DNA from: Streptomyces asoensis | GTDB taxonomy: Bacteria; Actinomycetota; Actinomycetes; Streptomycetales; Streptomycetaceae | Reading direction: 5' to 3' | NCBI RefSeq assembly: GCF_016860545.1 | Contig: NZ_BNEB01000006.1 | Span: 62,001 to 126,000, forward strand | DNA: 64,000 bases | Shown: positions 27,410 to 36,052 of the stretch, piece by piece | How the letters are laid out: every line of letters begins with the position of its first letter | Position numbering within the stretch: position 1 is the first letter of the stretch | Made by a program: the position numbers and the translations under genes | The notes under the pieces: generated by a model | Databases searched by the model: none | Told to the model about the DNA's origin: nothing | Seen by the model: the letters and a program-made list of their open reading frames with translations, nothing else

Positions 27410-29785
27410 GTGAAACTGCGTGCCCACCAGGTCGAGGCCGTCGATGCCATCGTGCGGGGCTTGGACTCTCCTGCAGGCGGGGTTCCGGTGAACGGCCTGC
27501 GGGGGCAGGTTCATGCTGCGTGCGGGACCGGAAAGACCCTCATGGCTGCTGCTGCAGCGCGACGGATCGTGCCCCGTGGGCGGGTACTGGTTCTGGTGCC
27601 GACCCTGGATCTCCTGGTGCAGACGGTGAAGGCATGGCACGAAGCCGGGCACAAAGGAGCGGCTGTTGCCGTGTGCTCGCTCCAGGACGAACCGGAACTG
27701 TGGAACCTCGGAGTGCGGTGCACCACGAATCCAGTGCAGCTGGCACTGTGGCATGGCCACGGCCCAGTGACCATCTACGCCACGTACGCGTCACTGGGGG
27801 TGCTGGCCGAGGCGTTCGAAGGCGTATACGGACAGCAGTTGGCGCCCGTCGACCTGGCAGTAGTCGATGAGGCACACCGCACGTCCGGCTCGATGGGTAA
27901 AGCGTGGGCGGACATCCATGACCAGAGCGTCATCCCAGCCTGGCGGCGGCTCTACATGACGGCGACGCCGCGGATCTGGGAGGAGCAGCTGAGCCGGGAG
28001 GTAGCCGAGGGGGTGCGGGATCGACTGCCGCGGGAAATGGCAGCCTCTATGGATGACGAAGCGGTGTTCGGGCCCGTCCTGTACAAGCTCAGTTTGGCGT
28101 CTGCCATCTCGCGTGGGCTGCTGGCGCGCTATCAGATCCTTGTGCTGGAACTGCAGGACCCGATCGTCACCCCTGCACTGTTGATGGGTGAAAAGCGGCG
28201 CAGTGAAGAGGTGCGCGGCCAGCGGATTGGGTCCTTGCAGGCGGCTCTTCTGCACGCGATGGCGCGGCACAACCTGTCTACGTGCATCACCTTCCACCAC
28301 CGGACGATGGAGGCACAGGCCTACGCGGAGGGACTCGAACATGTGGCAGCGAAGCTGCATGCCGAACGGCCGACGGAGTACCCGTCGCGCCTTTGGGCGG
28401 GCTGGCTGTGCGGTGAGCACCCCCCTGAGCGCCGGCGCCAAGTAATGGCCGGCTTCGGGTCCACGGCACAGCGGGCTGTGCTGTCTAACTGCCGTGTCCT
28501 CGGGGAAGGGGTGGACATCCGGGCCGTAGACTCCGTCGCGCTGCTGGACCCAAAAGGGGCCCCGCATGACATCGTCCAGGCCATCGGACGCGCGCTCCGC
28601 CAAAAGCCGGGGCAGGGAAAACTCGCCTCACTGATCGTGCCCGTTTTTCTCCAGCCGGGAGAGACGCCGGAGGACATGTTCACCTCCGGGTCGTACCGCC
28701 CCTTGGTGAGGGTGTTGGAAGGTCTGCGCGCTCACGACGAAGAGGCTGTCGAGTTGCTCGCGATTCCCCAGGAGCCGCAGAAGGATGCGGCGGAGCCCTC
28801 TGTCTCTATCGGGCCGCCGCCTCAGGATGGCGAGGAGGAATCCCGCCTCCTGCTTCGGTTCGCGGCGCCACGGGACCCGGTGATGGTTGCGGACTGGGTG
28901 TCGTTCAACGTGATCGATACCGAGAAGCAGGACTGGGCGCGCGGCTGGGCGAAGCTGAGGACGTTCGCCGAGCGCCAGTGCCACGCGCGGGTCCCGTACG
29001 GGCACAAGGAGGGCGCCTACCCGCTCGGACAGTGGGTCGCAGAGCAGCGACGGGCCTACGGAGCCGGGCAGATGAGCGGTCAGCGGGCCCGCCGGCTCGA
29101 GCAGCTGGGGATGGTGTGGTCGCCGGCGGATGAGCGGTTCCAGGAGAACCTCGAGGCCGCCAGGGCGTACTACGAGCAGCACTGGACGCTGTGCGCGCCT
29201 AGGCCGGCCACAGTGCTGGACCGGCCGGTGGGGCAATGGCTCAGCAATTTGCGGCGCCCCGGTGCGCTGGATGGCCACCCCGATTGGAAGGCCGCGCTCG
29301 AGGCCGTGGACGAGGACTGGAACCCGGCATGGCCGGCGGAGTGGCAGCGGCACTACGCCGCACTGCGGGAGCTGGTGCGCGATGAGGAGGGCCGGGCGGA
29401 GGTGCTGCCCGGGTTCACGGTCCACGGCATGGACATCGGGAAGTGGCTGGCCCGGCAACGTAAGCCCGAGGTCTGGCAGGCCCTTCACAACGGGCAGCGC
29501 GAGCGCCTGGAGCGGCTCGGCATCACGCCGCTCGTCGAGGAGCCGGAGACGCCCGTGAAGCCGTCCACGGCGCTCGTGAGTGCCTTCGAGCGGGGCGTTG
29601 CAGCCCTGGCGCAGTACAAGACCCGGGAAGGGCACCTGACAGTGCCCAGGGCTCACGTAGAGCGGCTGGAGGACGGCACGGAGGTCAAGCTCGGAGTGTG
29701 GATCATGAACCAGAAGGGCCGCCGCGCGAAGCTGACGGCCGATAAGCTTCACCAGCTCGCCGACCTCGGACTGGAGTGGGCGTAG
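27410..29785 (+). CDS. DEAH helicase with helicase-associated repeats
   Basis: A 791-residue superfamily 2 helicase. Motif I AACGTGKT is near residue 40, the DEAH box (VVDEAHRT) near 155, motif III-like MTATPR near 184, and motif VI QAIGRALRQ near 390. From about residue 490 to the end there are several helicase-associated (HA) domains, recognisable by repeated W...L..F..R.G...VP and LG.W...QR patterns (for example LGQWVAEQRRAYGAG and LGVWIMNQKGRR). Such proteins are frequent in Streptomyces plasmids and chromosome arms; their job is unknown, with DNA transactions or phage defence both possible. GTG 27410 follows GAGAGG at a five-base spacing. Confidence 0.85.
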   Translation: MKLRAHQVEAVDAIVRGLDSPAGGVPVNGLRGQVHAACGTGKTLMAAAAARRIVPRGRVLVLVPTLDLLVQTVKAWHEAGHKGAAVAVCSLQDEPELWNLGVRCTTNPVQLALWHGHGPVTIYATYASLGVLAEAFEGVYGQQLAPVDLAVVDEAHRTSGSMGKAWADIHDQSVIPAWRRLYMTATPRIWEEQLSREVAEGVRDRLPREMAASMDDEAVFGPVLYKLSLASAISRGLLARYQILVLELQDPIVTPALLMGEKRRSEEVRGQRIGSLQAALLHAMARHNLSTCITFHHRTMEAQAYAEGLEHVAAKLHAERPTEYPSRLWAGWLCGEHPPERRRQVMAGFGSTAQRAVLSNCRVLGEGVDIRAVDSVALLDPKGAPHDIVQAIGRALRQKPGQGKLASLIVPVFLQPGETPEDMFTSGSYRPLVRVLEGLRAHDEEAVELLAIPQEPQKDAAEPSVSIGPPPQDGEEESRLLLRFAAPRDPVMVADWVSFNVIDTEKQDWARGWAKLRTFAERQCHARVPYGHKEGAYPLGQWVAEQRRAYGAGQMSGQRARRLEQLGMVWSPADERFQENLEAARAYYEQHWTLCAPRPATVLDRPVGQWLSNLRRPGALDGHPDWKAALEAVDEDWNPAWPAEWQRHYAALRELVRDEEGRAEVLPGFTVHGMDIGKWLARQRKPEVWQALHNGQRERLERLGITPLVEEPETPVKPSTALVSAFERGVAALAQYKTREGHLTVPRAHVERLEDGTEVKLGVWIMNQKGRRAKLTADKLHQLADLGLEWA

Positions 29786-29796
29786 TCGTGTGAGAT

Positions 29797-30090
29797 TCAG
29801 CGGGTGGTGTTTTCGGCGCGCATCATGCGGCGCAGTCCGGTGCGGGCGGCGGCGAGGTCTTCCTCTAGTGAGGCGGTGTGGCCACGGAGGACGGCGTTTT
29901 CTTCGGTGGCGTGCTGGAGCTGGTCGGCAAGCTGATGGTTGTGGTGGGTCAGTTCCTCAATGCGGGTGGTCAGGTCGGGGGCGTGGAGGGTGTCGAGCTG
30001 CTTTCCTTCGTGACGCGTTGCAATCTTGATGGTGCGCCCTTTCAACGTGTGAGCAACGCGGTCACACTTCCGGCACCCAGTCAAGAAACC
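29797..30090 (-). pseudogene. C-terminal fragment of a coiled-coil recombinase-accessory-like protein
   Basis: The minus-strand frame ends in a clear coiled coil (LTTRIEELTHHNHQLADQLQ and following heptads, ending MMRAENTTR) preceded by a CRKCDR motif and a basic stretch. This resembles the C-terminus of DUF6262-type proteins that accompany tyrosine recombinases in actinobacterial mobile elements. Upstream of about 30090 the frame runs into the antisense of the transposase fragment, so the N-terminus is missing. It lies 12 bases from the convergent helicase stop. Confidence 0.4.
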
Positions 30091-30101
30091 CAGAAGCAGT
30101 G

Positions 30102-30232
30102 AACTCGCCGAGCGTGGAAAGGCGTTCAATGCCCTGACCCGAGGCGTCCACGCCGTCACCGAACACGCCGACGCTCTGCTGAAGGTCACCTTCAGGCCCT
30201 ACGCCGGGTCAGCCTCGGCGTTCTAGCGCTCA
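30102..30232 (+). pseudogene. C-terminal remnant of an IS transposase with frameshift
   Basis: Read forward, the stretch gives ELAERGKAFNALTRGVHAV, then TEHADALLKVTF, and after a one-base shift at about 30201 it continues ALRRVSLGVL. The order RGKAxNxLTR, then ALLKxTFKALRRVSL, is the conserved C-terminus of a DDE transposase group common in Streptomyces IS elements. No N-terminal part, catalytic triad or terminal repeats remain. The fragment abuts the truncated coiled-coil gene, marking an old insertion or deletion scar. The match is by recall of the motif only. Confidence 0.5.
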
Positions 30233-30480
30233 CACGCCGGCAGGACCCTCGGCTCCACGCGCCAGGAAGCGGACAGGTCCAGCACGATGCCGTGATCATG
30301 TTCTCCTGACCGCCGGCCATGCATCGCCGGCGCCGGCCTCGGCGAGGATGCTGCGGGTGTCCGGGCTGTAGCGCGCGGCGGCGGTCTCGGCGTGGCGCAG
30401 GTAGCCGGAGTACACGCCCGTGTAGCCGAGGCTGAACGTCTCGCGGTCCGTCCGTACCTCGCGACCCGGCGGCACCTTTC
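30226..30480 (-). pseudogene. C-terminal remnant of 4-hydroxy-2-oxovalerate aldolase (DmpG/HsaF-like)
   Basis: On the minus strand, VRTDRETFSLGYTGVYSGYL then RHAETAAARY matches the conserved C-terminal segment of DmpG/HsaF aldolases (usual form RETLTLGYAGVYSSF, then HAE.AA.KY). It is followed, after a frameshift near 30310, by GEHDHGIVLDL, corresponding to the GGQEDMIVDVALDL end of the family. Only about 80 codons survive, so there is no active enzyme. No partner genes of a meta-cleavage pathway are present nearby. Confidence 0.55.
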
Positions 30481-30626
30481 GCGGCCGTCGGCCCAGCAGG
30501 TGGACAGATACCGACGCCGGTCGATCAGCGTCCGCGCCGCCTGAACGAGACCGAACGGCGGGCGGTGTTCGCCTGCGTGAGGGCCAAGCCCTTCGGAAAC
30601 CTTGTCGATACGTCCTGACAAAGCTA

Positions 30627-30677
30627 TTGACATCACCCCGGTACCATTTCATAGTACCTGCACTAGCGCGCGCTAGT
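30627..30677 (+). promoter_or_regulatory. Promoter and palindromic operator of the inositol ABC operon
   Basis: TTGACA (30627-30632), a 17-base spacer and CATAGT (30650-30655) form a good vegetative promoter. The perfect 16-base palindrome ACTAGCGCGCGCTAGT occupies 30662-30677, around the expected transcription start, where a bound repressor would block initiation. A weaker related sequence (CGCGCTCTAG, 30680-30689) follows directly and may extend the site. The same element pattern with identical -10 to operator spacing precedes iolC, so the LacI-family protein encoded at 36053-37075 is the likely ligand-responsive repressor. About 150 bases of leader separate it from the first gene. Confidence 0.8.
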
Positions 30678-30829
30678 AACGCGCTCTAGACGGTCAGCAA
30701 GGCGGCATCACCCACAGCTGCCCCAGACAAACCTTCTCTTCTGCCGCACAGGTCACCCCGAAACCGACCGCCAGACCAGCAAGGCAGCGACCCAGATTCC
30801 CACCATGCGCACAGTGAGGTGCAAGGGAC

Positions 30830-31834
30830 ATGCACAGATACCACCGAGCCGCCGCTCTCACCGCCGCCGTACTGGCCGGCACCCTGTTCGCCGCAGGCTG
30901 TTCCAGCAGCTCCGGCGGCAAAAAGTCCGAGGAGAGCGCCGCCGGCGTCTCGGCGGGCAAGGCGAGCACTCCCCGGATGACCGTCGCCATGGTCACCCAT
31001 GCCTCTCCCGGCGACACGTTCTGGGACCTCATCCGCAAGGGCGCCCAGGCCGCCGCCGCCAAGGACAACATCAAGCTCGTCTACTCCAGCGACCCCAGCG
31101 CCGGGAACCAGGCCAACCTGGTCCAGAACGCCATCGACCAGAAGGTCGACGGCATCGCCCTGACCGCCGCCAAGCCCGACGCCATGAAGGACGTCATCGC
31201 CAAGGCCAACGCGGCCGGCATCCCCGTCGTCGGCTTCAACTCCGGTGTCAACGACTGGAAGAAGCTCGGCATGCTCGAGTACTTCGGCCAGGACGAGAAC
31301 ATCGCCGGCCAGGCCTTCGGCGCACGCCTCAACACCCTCGGCGCCAAGCACGCCCTCTGCGTCATCCAGGAACAGGGCCAGGTCGCCCTGGAGGCCCGCT
31401 GCGCCGGTCTGAAGAAGGGCTTCAGCGGCAAGACCGACATCCTGTACGTCAACGGCACCGACATGCCGTCGGTGAAGTCGACCATCACCGCCAAGCTCAG
31501 GGCCGATTCCTCCATCGACCAGGTCGTCACGCTCGGCGCCCCGATCGCGCTGACCGCCGTCCAGTCGCTCTCCGACGCGGGCAGCAAGGCGAAGATCGCC
31601 ACCTTCGACCTCAACAAGGACCTGGTCAAGGCCGTCCAGGATGGCACCATCGAGTTCGCCGTCGACCAGCAGCCCTACCTCCAGGGCTACCTCGCCGTCG
31701 ACGCCCTCTGGCTGTACAGGACCAACGGCAACTTCAGCGGCGGCAGCACCGCCCCGGTCCTGACCGGCCCCGCCTTCATCACCAAGGACAACGCCGACTC
31801 CGTCGCCGCCTTCGCCGCCAAGGGAACCCGGTGA
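30830..31834 (+). CDS. Sugar/inositol ABC transporter binding lipoprotein
   Basis: A 334-residue type I periplasmic-binding-type lipoprotein. The signal peptide ends with the lipobox LFAAGC (Cys24), so the mature protein is tethered outside the membrane. The body follows the ribose-binding family pattern (VAMVTHASPGDTFWDLIRKG, later VDGIALTAAKPDAM and IPVVGFNSGVN). It is the first gene of a binding protein-permease-ATPase set in an inositol locus, so myo-inositol or a related cyclitol is the likely substrate; this is inference from context. Just downstream of the palindromic operator at 30662. Confidence 0.85.
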   Translation: MHRYHRAAALTAAVLAGTLFAAGCSSSSGGKKSEESAAGVSAGKASTPRMTVAMVTHASPGDTFWDLIRKGAQAAAAKDNIKLVYSSDPSAGNQANLVQNAIDQKVDGIALTAAKPDAMKDVIAKANAAGIPVVGFNSGVNDWKKLGMLEYFGQDENIAGQAFGARLNTLGAKHALCVIQEQGQVALEARCAGLKKGFSGKTDILYVNGTDMPSVKSTITAKLRADSSIDQVVTLGAPIALTAVQSLSDAGSKAKIATFDLNKDLVKAVQDGTIEFAVDQQPYLQGYLAVDALWLYRTNGNFSGGSTAPVLTGPAFITKDNADSVAAFAAKGTR

Positions 31835-32913
31835 TGAGCACGGCCCAGCACGCCGAGCCGGCGGTGACCACACCGCCGGCCCCCGGCCCCGCGAAGGAAA
31901 CCGACGGGCGGACCCGACAGCGCCCCCTGGCCGTACGCCTCCTCGCCCGCCCCGAGGTGGGAGTCTTCCTCGGCGCCGTCGCCGTGTTCGTCTTCTTCCT
32001 GATCACCGCGCCCCCGGTGCGGGACGGCAGCTCGATGGCGAACGTCCTGTACCAGTCCTCGACCATCGGGATCATGGCGCTGCCGGTCGCGCTGCTGATG
32101 ATCGGCGGCGAGTTCGACCTGTCGTCCGGTGTCGCGGTGATCACCTCGGCGCTGACCGCGTCGATGCTCGCCTACCAGTTGAGCATGAACATCTGGGTCG
32201 GTGCGATCGCGGCCCTGATCGTGTCCCTCGCGATCGGCTTCCTCAACGGCTGGCTGGTGGTCAGGACCGGACTGCCCAGCTTCCTGATCACGCTCGGCAC
32301 CTTCCTGATCCTGCAGGGCGTCAACCTCGCGATCACCAAGCTGGTCACCGGGAACGTCGCCACCGACGACATCAGCGACATGGACGGCTTCGACCAGGCC
32401 AAGAAGGTCTTCTCGTCATCCTTCGACGTCGGCGGCGTCGACGTGAAGGTCACCGTGGTGTGGTGGCTCGGCTTCGCCGTGCTCGCCACCTGGGTGCTGC
32501 TCCGTACCAGGTACGGCAACTGGATCTTCGCCGTCGGCGGCAACAAAGACAGCGCCCGGGCCGTCGGTGTCCCGGTGACCTTCACGAAAATCTCACTGTT
32601 CATGCTGGTCGGCTTCGGCGCCTGGTTCGTCGGCATGCACCAGCTGTTCACCTTCAACACCGTCCAGTCCGGCGAGGGCGTGGGCCAGGAGCTGATCTAC
32701 ATCTCGGCCGCGGTAATCGGCGGCTGTCTGCTGACCGGCGGCGCCGGATCCGCGATCGGCCCGGTCTTCGGGGCGTTCATGTTCGGCATGGTCCAGCAGG
32801 GCATCGTCTACGCCGGCTGGAACCCGGACTGGTTCAAGGCCTTCCTCGGCGTGATGCTCCTCGGCGCCGTCCTCATCAATCTGTGGATCCAGCGCTCGGC
32901 AACCCGGAGGTGA
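31834..32913 (+). CDS. ABC transporter permease (ribose/inositol type)
   Basis: A 359-residue permease of the RbsC type with about eight to ten membrane helices and the conserved GGEFDLSSG segment near residue 90 and FLITLGTFLILQG near residue 150. It is expected to form the homodimeric channel of the importer. ATG 31834 shares its first base with the upstream stop; GTG 31831 is an alternative. The C-terminus GNPVxRR-like basic end is followed directly by the ATPase gene. Confidence 0.85.
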   Translation: MSTAQHAEPAVTTPPAPGPAKETDGRTRQRPLAVRLLARPEVGVFLGAVAVFVFFLITAPPVRDGSSMANVLYQSSTIGIMALPVALLMIGGEFDLSSGVAVITSALTASMLAYQLSMNIWVGAIAALIVSLAIGFLNGWLVVRTGLPSFLITLGTFLILQGVNLAITKLVTGNVATDDISDMDGFDQAKKVFSSSFDVGGVDVKVTVVWWLGFAVLATWVLLRTRYGNWIFAVGGNKDSARAVGVPVTFTKISLFMLVGFGAWFVGMHQLFTFNTVQSGEGVGQELIYISAAVIGGCLLTGGAGSAIGPVFGAFMFGMVQQGIVYAGWNPDWFKAFLGVMLLGAVLINLWIQRSATRR

Positions 32914-32921
32914 CCGACCCG

Positions 32922-33833
32922 ATGACAACCACCAACGAGGCCATGCGCAACAAGACCGCACCGGAGGGCCCGGCGCCTCAGGACGCCAAGTCGGTCGTCG
33001 AGCTGAAGGGCACTGGAAAGTCCTACGGCAACATCCGGGCGCTGCACGGCGTCGACCTTAAGGTCTCCCCCGGCCGGGTCAGCTGTGTGCTCGGCGACAA
33101 CGGCGCAGGCAAGTCGACACTGATCAAAATCATCTCGGGGCTGCACCAGCACACCGAGGGCGAGTTCCTCGTCGACGGCCGCCCCGTGCGTTTCTCCACC
33201 CCCCGCGAGGCGCTCGACGCCGGTATCGCCACCGTCTACCAGGACCTGGCGACGGTTCCGCTGATGCCGGTGTGGCGCAACTTCTTCCTCGGCTCCGAGA
33301 TGACCAAGGGCTCCTGGCCCCTGCGCCGTCTCGACATCGAGCAGATGAAGAAGACCGCCGACCACGAACTGCGCGAGATGGGCATCGTCCTCGACAACCT
33401 GGAACAACCCATCGGCACCTTGTCGGGGGGCCAGCGCCAGTGCGTGGCCATCGCCCGCGCCGTGTACTTCGGCGCACGGGTGCTCATCCTGGACGAGCCC
33501 ACCGCCGCCCTCGGCGTCAAGCAGTCCGGCGTCGTCCTCAAGTACGTGGCCGCCGCCCGCGACCGCGGACTCGGCGTCATCTTCATCACCCACAACCCCC
33601 ACCACGCCTACATGGTCGGCGACCACTTCAGCGTCCTGCGCCTCGGGACCATGGAACTCAGGGCCTCCCGCGACAAGGTCAGCCTGGAGGAGCTGACCAA
33701 CCACATGGCCGGCGGCGCGGAACTCGCCTCGCTCAAGCACGAGCTGGCGCAGGTGCGCGGAGTGAACGTGGAAGAGCTCCCGGAGGAGGACCTGACCGCA
33801 CCGAAGACGAGCACGGGCGACGCTGCGGACTGA
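32922..33833 (+). CDS. ABC transporter ATP-binding protein, single domain
   Basis: A 303-residue ATPase with Walker A GDNGAGKST (residues 58-66), Q-loop VYQDLA, signature LSGGQ (167-171) and Walker B LILDEP (about 187-192). Carbohydrate importers with RbsC-type permeases usually use a fused double ATPase of about 500 residues (RbsA); this one has a single domain, a form also found in some actinobacterial inositol/ribose importers. ATG 32922 has GGAGG at 32906-32910; GTG 32910 is in frame but overlaps that site. Third gene of the ABC operon. Confidence 0.85.
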   Translation: MTTTNEAMRNKTAPEGPAPQDAKSVVELKGTGKSYGNIRALHGVDLKVSPGRVSCVLGDNGAGKSTLIKIISGLHQHTEGEFLVDGRPVRFSTPREALDAGIATVYQDLATVPLMPVWRNFFLGSEMTKGSWPLRRLDIEQMKKTADHELREMGIVLDNLEQPIGTLSGGQRQCVAIARAVYFGARVLILDEPTAALGVKQSGVVLKYVAAARDRGLGVIFITHNPHHAYMVGDHFSVLRLGTMELRASRDKVSLEELTNHMAGGAELASLKHELAQVRGVNVEELPEEDLTAPKTSTGDAAD

Positions 33834-33985
33834 CGACAGCAGGCACATCAGGCCCGCCCCCGAAGGTGCCCCGGCCTGGGTGGTCCACGGCGATCAGAGC
33901 GTCATCGAGGTGAACAGAGCCTCGCGGTCGCTCGCCACGCCGTGGCCTGTCCGGCCCTTCACACAACAAGAAAGGCGGGTCCGGC

Positions 33986-34984
33986 TTGAGCCCGGTACGA
34001 ATCGGAGTGATCGGCGCGGGCAACATGGGCGCCGACCATGTGCGGAACGTGCACCGCCATGTCCCCGACGCGGTGGTCACCATGGTCGCCGACATCGACA
34101 CCGACCGGGCGGCCGCCGTAGCGGGCGAGGTCCCCGGTGCGCGCGCCGCCGGCGATCCGTACGCATTGATCGACGATCCGGAGATCGACGCCGTGGTCAT
34201 CGCCTCGCACGACAGCACTCACGCCGATCTGTGCGTCGCAGCAATACGGGCCGGCAAGCCCGTCCTGTGCGAGAAGCCTCTCGCCCCGACCTTGGGCGAG
34301 TGCGTCCGCGTCGCACAGGAGGAGCTGCGGGCAGGCCGCCGGCTGATCTCGCTGGGCTTCATGCGCCGCTTCGACCCCGCCTACCTGGAGCTGAAGGAGG
34401 CTCTGAGCGACGGTGTCTACGGGGCGCCACTGCTGCTCCACTGTGTCAGCCGCGGGGTCTGCTCCGCTCCTGGGGCTACCGACGAGTCGAGCGTCACCGG
34501 GTCGGCCGTTCACGAGTTCGACACGGTCGCCTGGCTGCTCAACTCCCGGATCAGCGAGGTCGCCTGGCACGCGCCGCGCGCCACGGGGGCGGTGACCGAC
34601 CTGCGCGACCCGCAGCTGATGCTGCTGCGCACCGCGGACGGGGCACTGACCACCGTCGAGGTGTTCCTCAACGCCCGCTACGGCTACGACATCCGCTGCG
34701 AGGTGGCCTGCGAGCACGGCACGCTGGCCCTCGCCCACCCCGCCCGCCTGGTCACCGACTCGGCCCGAACCCGCTCCGTCGGCTACCCGGCCGACTGGCG
34801 CCCCCGGTTCGCCGACGCCTACCGCCTCGAACTGCGCGCCTGGACCGAGGCCGTAGCGACCGCCAGTCCTCCGCCGCTGGCCGGCGCCCAGGAGGGACTG
34901 ATCGCGAGCGCCGTGGCCGAGGCCGTCATCACGTCCATGCGGAGCAGGGGCGAGACCGTCGCCGTGCAGATTCCGGAGGTGTGA
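33986..34984 (+). CDS. Gfo/Idh/MocA-family oxidoreductase (inositol dehydrogenase-like)
   Basis: A 332-residue NAD(P)-dependent dehydrogenase. The Rossmann motif GVIGAGNMG is at residues 7-15, the family CEKP motif has Lys97, and SAVHEFDTVAWLL contains the expected catalytic His region. MRRFD and the C-terminal domain are close to the inositol-2-dehydrogenase-like protein at 45805, suggesting a cyclitol substrate such as an inositol isomer. It starts at TTG 33986 with AAAGG ten bases upstream, about 150 bases after the ABC operon; the gap contains no gene and no clear terminator. Confidence 0.8.
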   Translation: MSPVRIGVIGAGNMGADHVRNVHRHVPDAVVTMVADIDTDRAAAVAGEVPGARAAGDPYALIDDPEIDAVVIASHDSTHADLCVAAIRAGKPVLCEKPLAPTLGECVRVAQEELRAGRRLISLGFMRRFDPAYLELKEALSDGVYGAPLLLHCVSRGVCSAPGATDESSVTGSAVHEFDTVAWLLNSRISEVAWHAPRATGAVTDLRDPQLMLLRTADGALTTVEVFLNARYGYDIRCEVACEHGTLALAHPARLVTDSARTRSVGYPADWRPRFADAYRLELRAWTEAVATASPPPLAGAQEGLIASAVAEAVITSMRSRGETVAVQIPEV

Positions 34985-34986
34985 GC

Positions 34987-36024
34987 ATGCCCGTCTTCCC
35001 CACAGCTCTGCCCGCCCCGCGCACGCCGGACCCGATGGAGGCTCCCGCGCTGCGCTGGGGTGTCCTGGGCACCGGCTGGATAGCTGAGTGCTTCGTGCGT
35101 TCCGTGCGCCGCCACACCCGCCAGCGCTTCACCGCCGTCGCCTCCCGCGATGCCTACCGCGCCAAGGACTTCGCAGACCGGCACGGCATCCCGCACGCAT
35201 ACGGTTCCTATCGGGAGCTGGCCGCGGCCAGGGACGTAGACGTCGTCTACATCGCCACCGAGCACACCGCCCACCTCGGATGTGCCCGGATCGCCCTCGA
35301 CGCCGGCAAGCACACACTGGTGGAGAAACCGCTCGCACCCAACGCTCCCCAGGCGGCCGAGATCGCCCGGCTCGCCGCGGAACGCAGCCTGTTCTGCGCC
35401 GAGGCCCTTTGGACCTTCTTCCTTCCCAGGTTCGATGTCGTCCGGCAGATCCTCGACTCCGGCGTCCTCGGCAACATACGTACGGTTCTGGCCGAATACG
35501 GTGAGTACTTCAGCGGTGACCATCGCATCCTCCGCCCCGCGCAGGCCGGCGGCCCGCTCCTCGACCTCGGCACCTACCCCTTGTCCCTAGCCGTGCGGGT
35601 CCTCGGCACCCCTACGCAGGTGCTGGCCTGCGCCGAGCCGCATCCCGCGGGCGTCGCGGGCCAGGTGTCCGCCCTTCTGCGGGCCGCCGACGGTGGGCAG
35701 GGCGTCGTCCACACCACCCTGCTCAGCGACACCCCCACCACGGCCACGATCGCCGGCAGCCGGGCCACGCTGAGCCTGCCCGGCCCCTTCTACCAGCCGG
35801 GCGAGGTGGTGCTCACACCGACGGGTGGCGGCACCCCGCTGACCCGCACCGAGCCGCACACCGCGCATGAGGCGCTGCACTACGAAGCCGCGGAGGTGGC
35901 CCGCTGTGTCAGCGCGGGGCTTGTCCAGTCACCGCTGCGCCCGTTGGCAGACTCCGTGGCCACGCTGGGCGCGATGGATGAGATCCGTCGGCAGTGCGGC
36001 ATCACCTTTCCCTCAGACCCCTGA
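34987..36024 (+). CDS. Gfo/Idh/MocA-family oxidoreductase (dimeric-dihydrodiol type)
   Basis: A 345-residue oxidoreductase with Rossmann motif GVLGTGWIA near residue 22, VEKPLAP with Lys114, and GGPLLDLGTYPLSLA near residue 190, a pattern of the trihydroxy-/dihydrodiol-dehydrogenase branch of the family. Substrate is unknown; context suggests a cyclitol or its derivative. ATG 34987 has GGAGG eight bases upstream; GTG 34981 is an alternative. It overlaps or abuts the preceding dehydrogenase gene and is convergent with the regulator gene 28 bases away. Confidence 0.75.
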   Translation: MPVFPTALPAPRTPDPMEAPALRWGVLGTGWIAECFVRSVRRHTRQRFTAVASRDAYRAKDFADRHGIPHAYGSYRELAAARDVDVVYIATEHTAHLGCARIALDAGKHTLVEKPLAPNAPQAAEIARLAAERSLFCAEALWTFFLPRFDVVRQILDSGVLGNIRTVLAEYGEYFSGDHRILRPAQAGGPLLDLGTYPLSLAVRVLGTPTQVLACAEPHPAGVAGQVSALLRAADGGQGVVHTTLLSDTPTTATIAGSRATLSLPGPFYQPGEVVLTPTGGGTPLTRTEPHTAHEALHYEAAEVARCVSAGLVQSPLRPLADSVATLGAMDEIRRQCGITFPSDP

Positions 36025-36052
36025 CGACCTCATGTCACCGCCGGAGCGCCTC

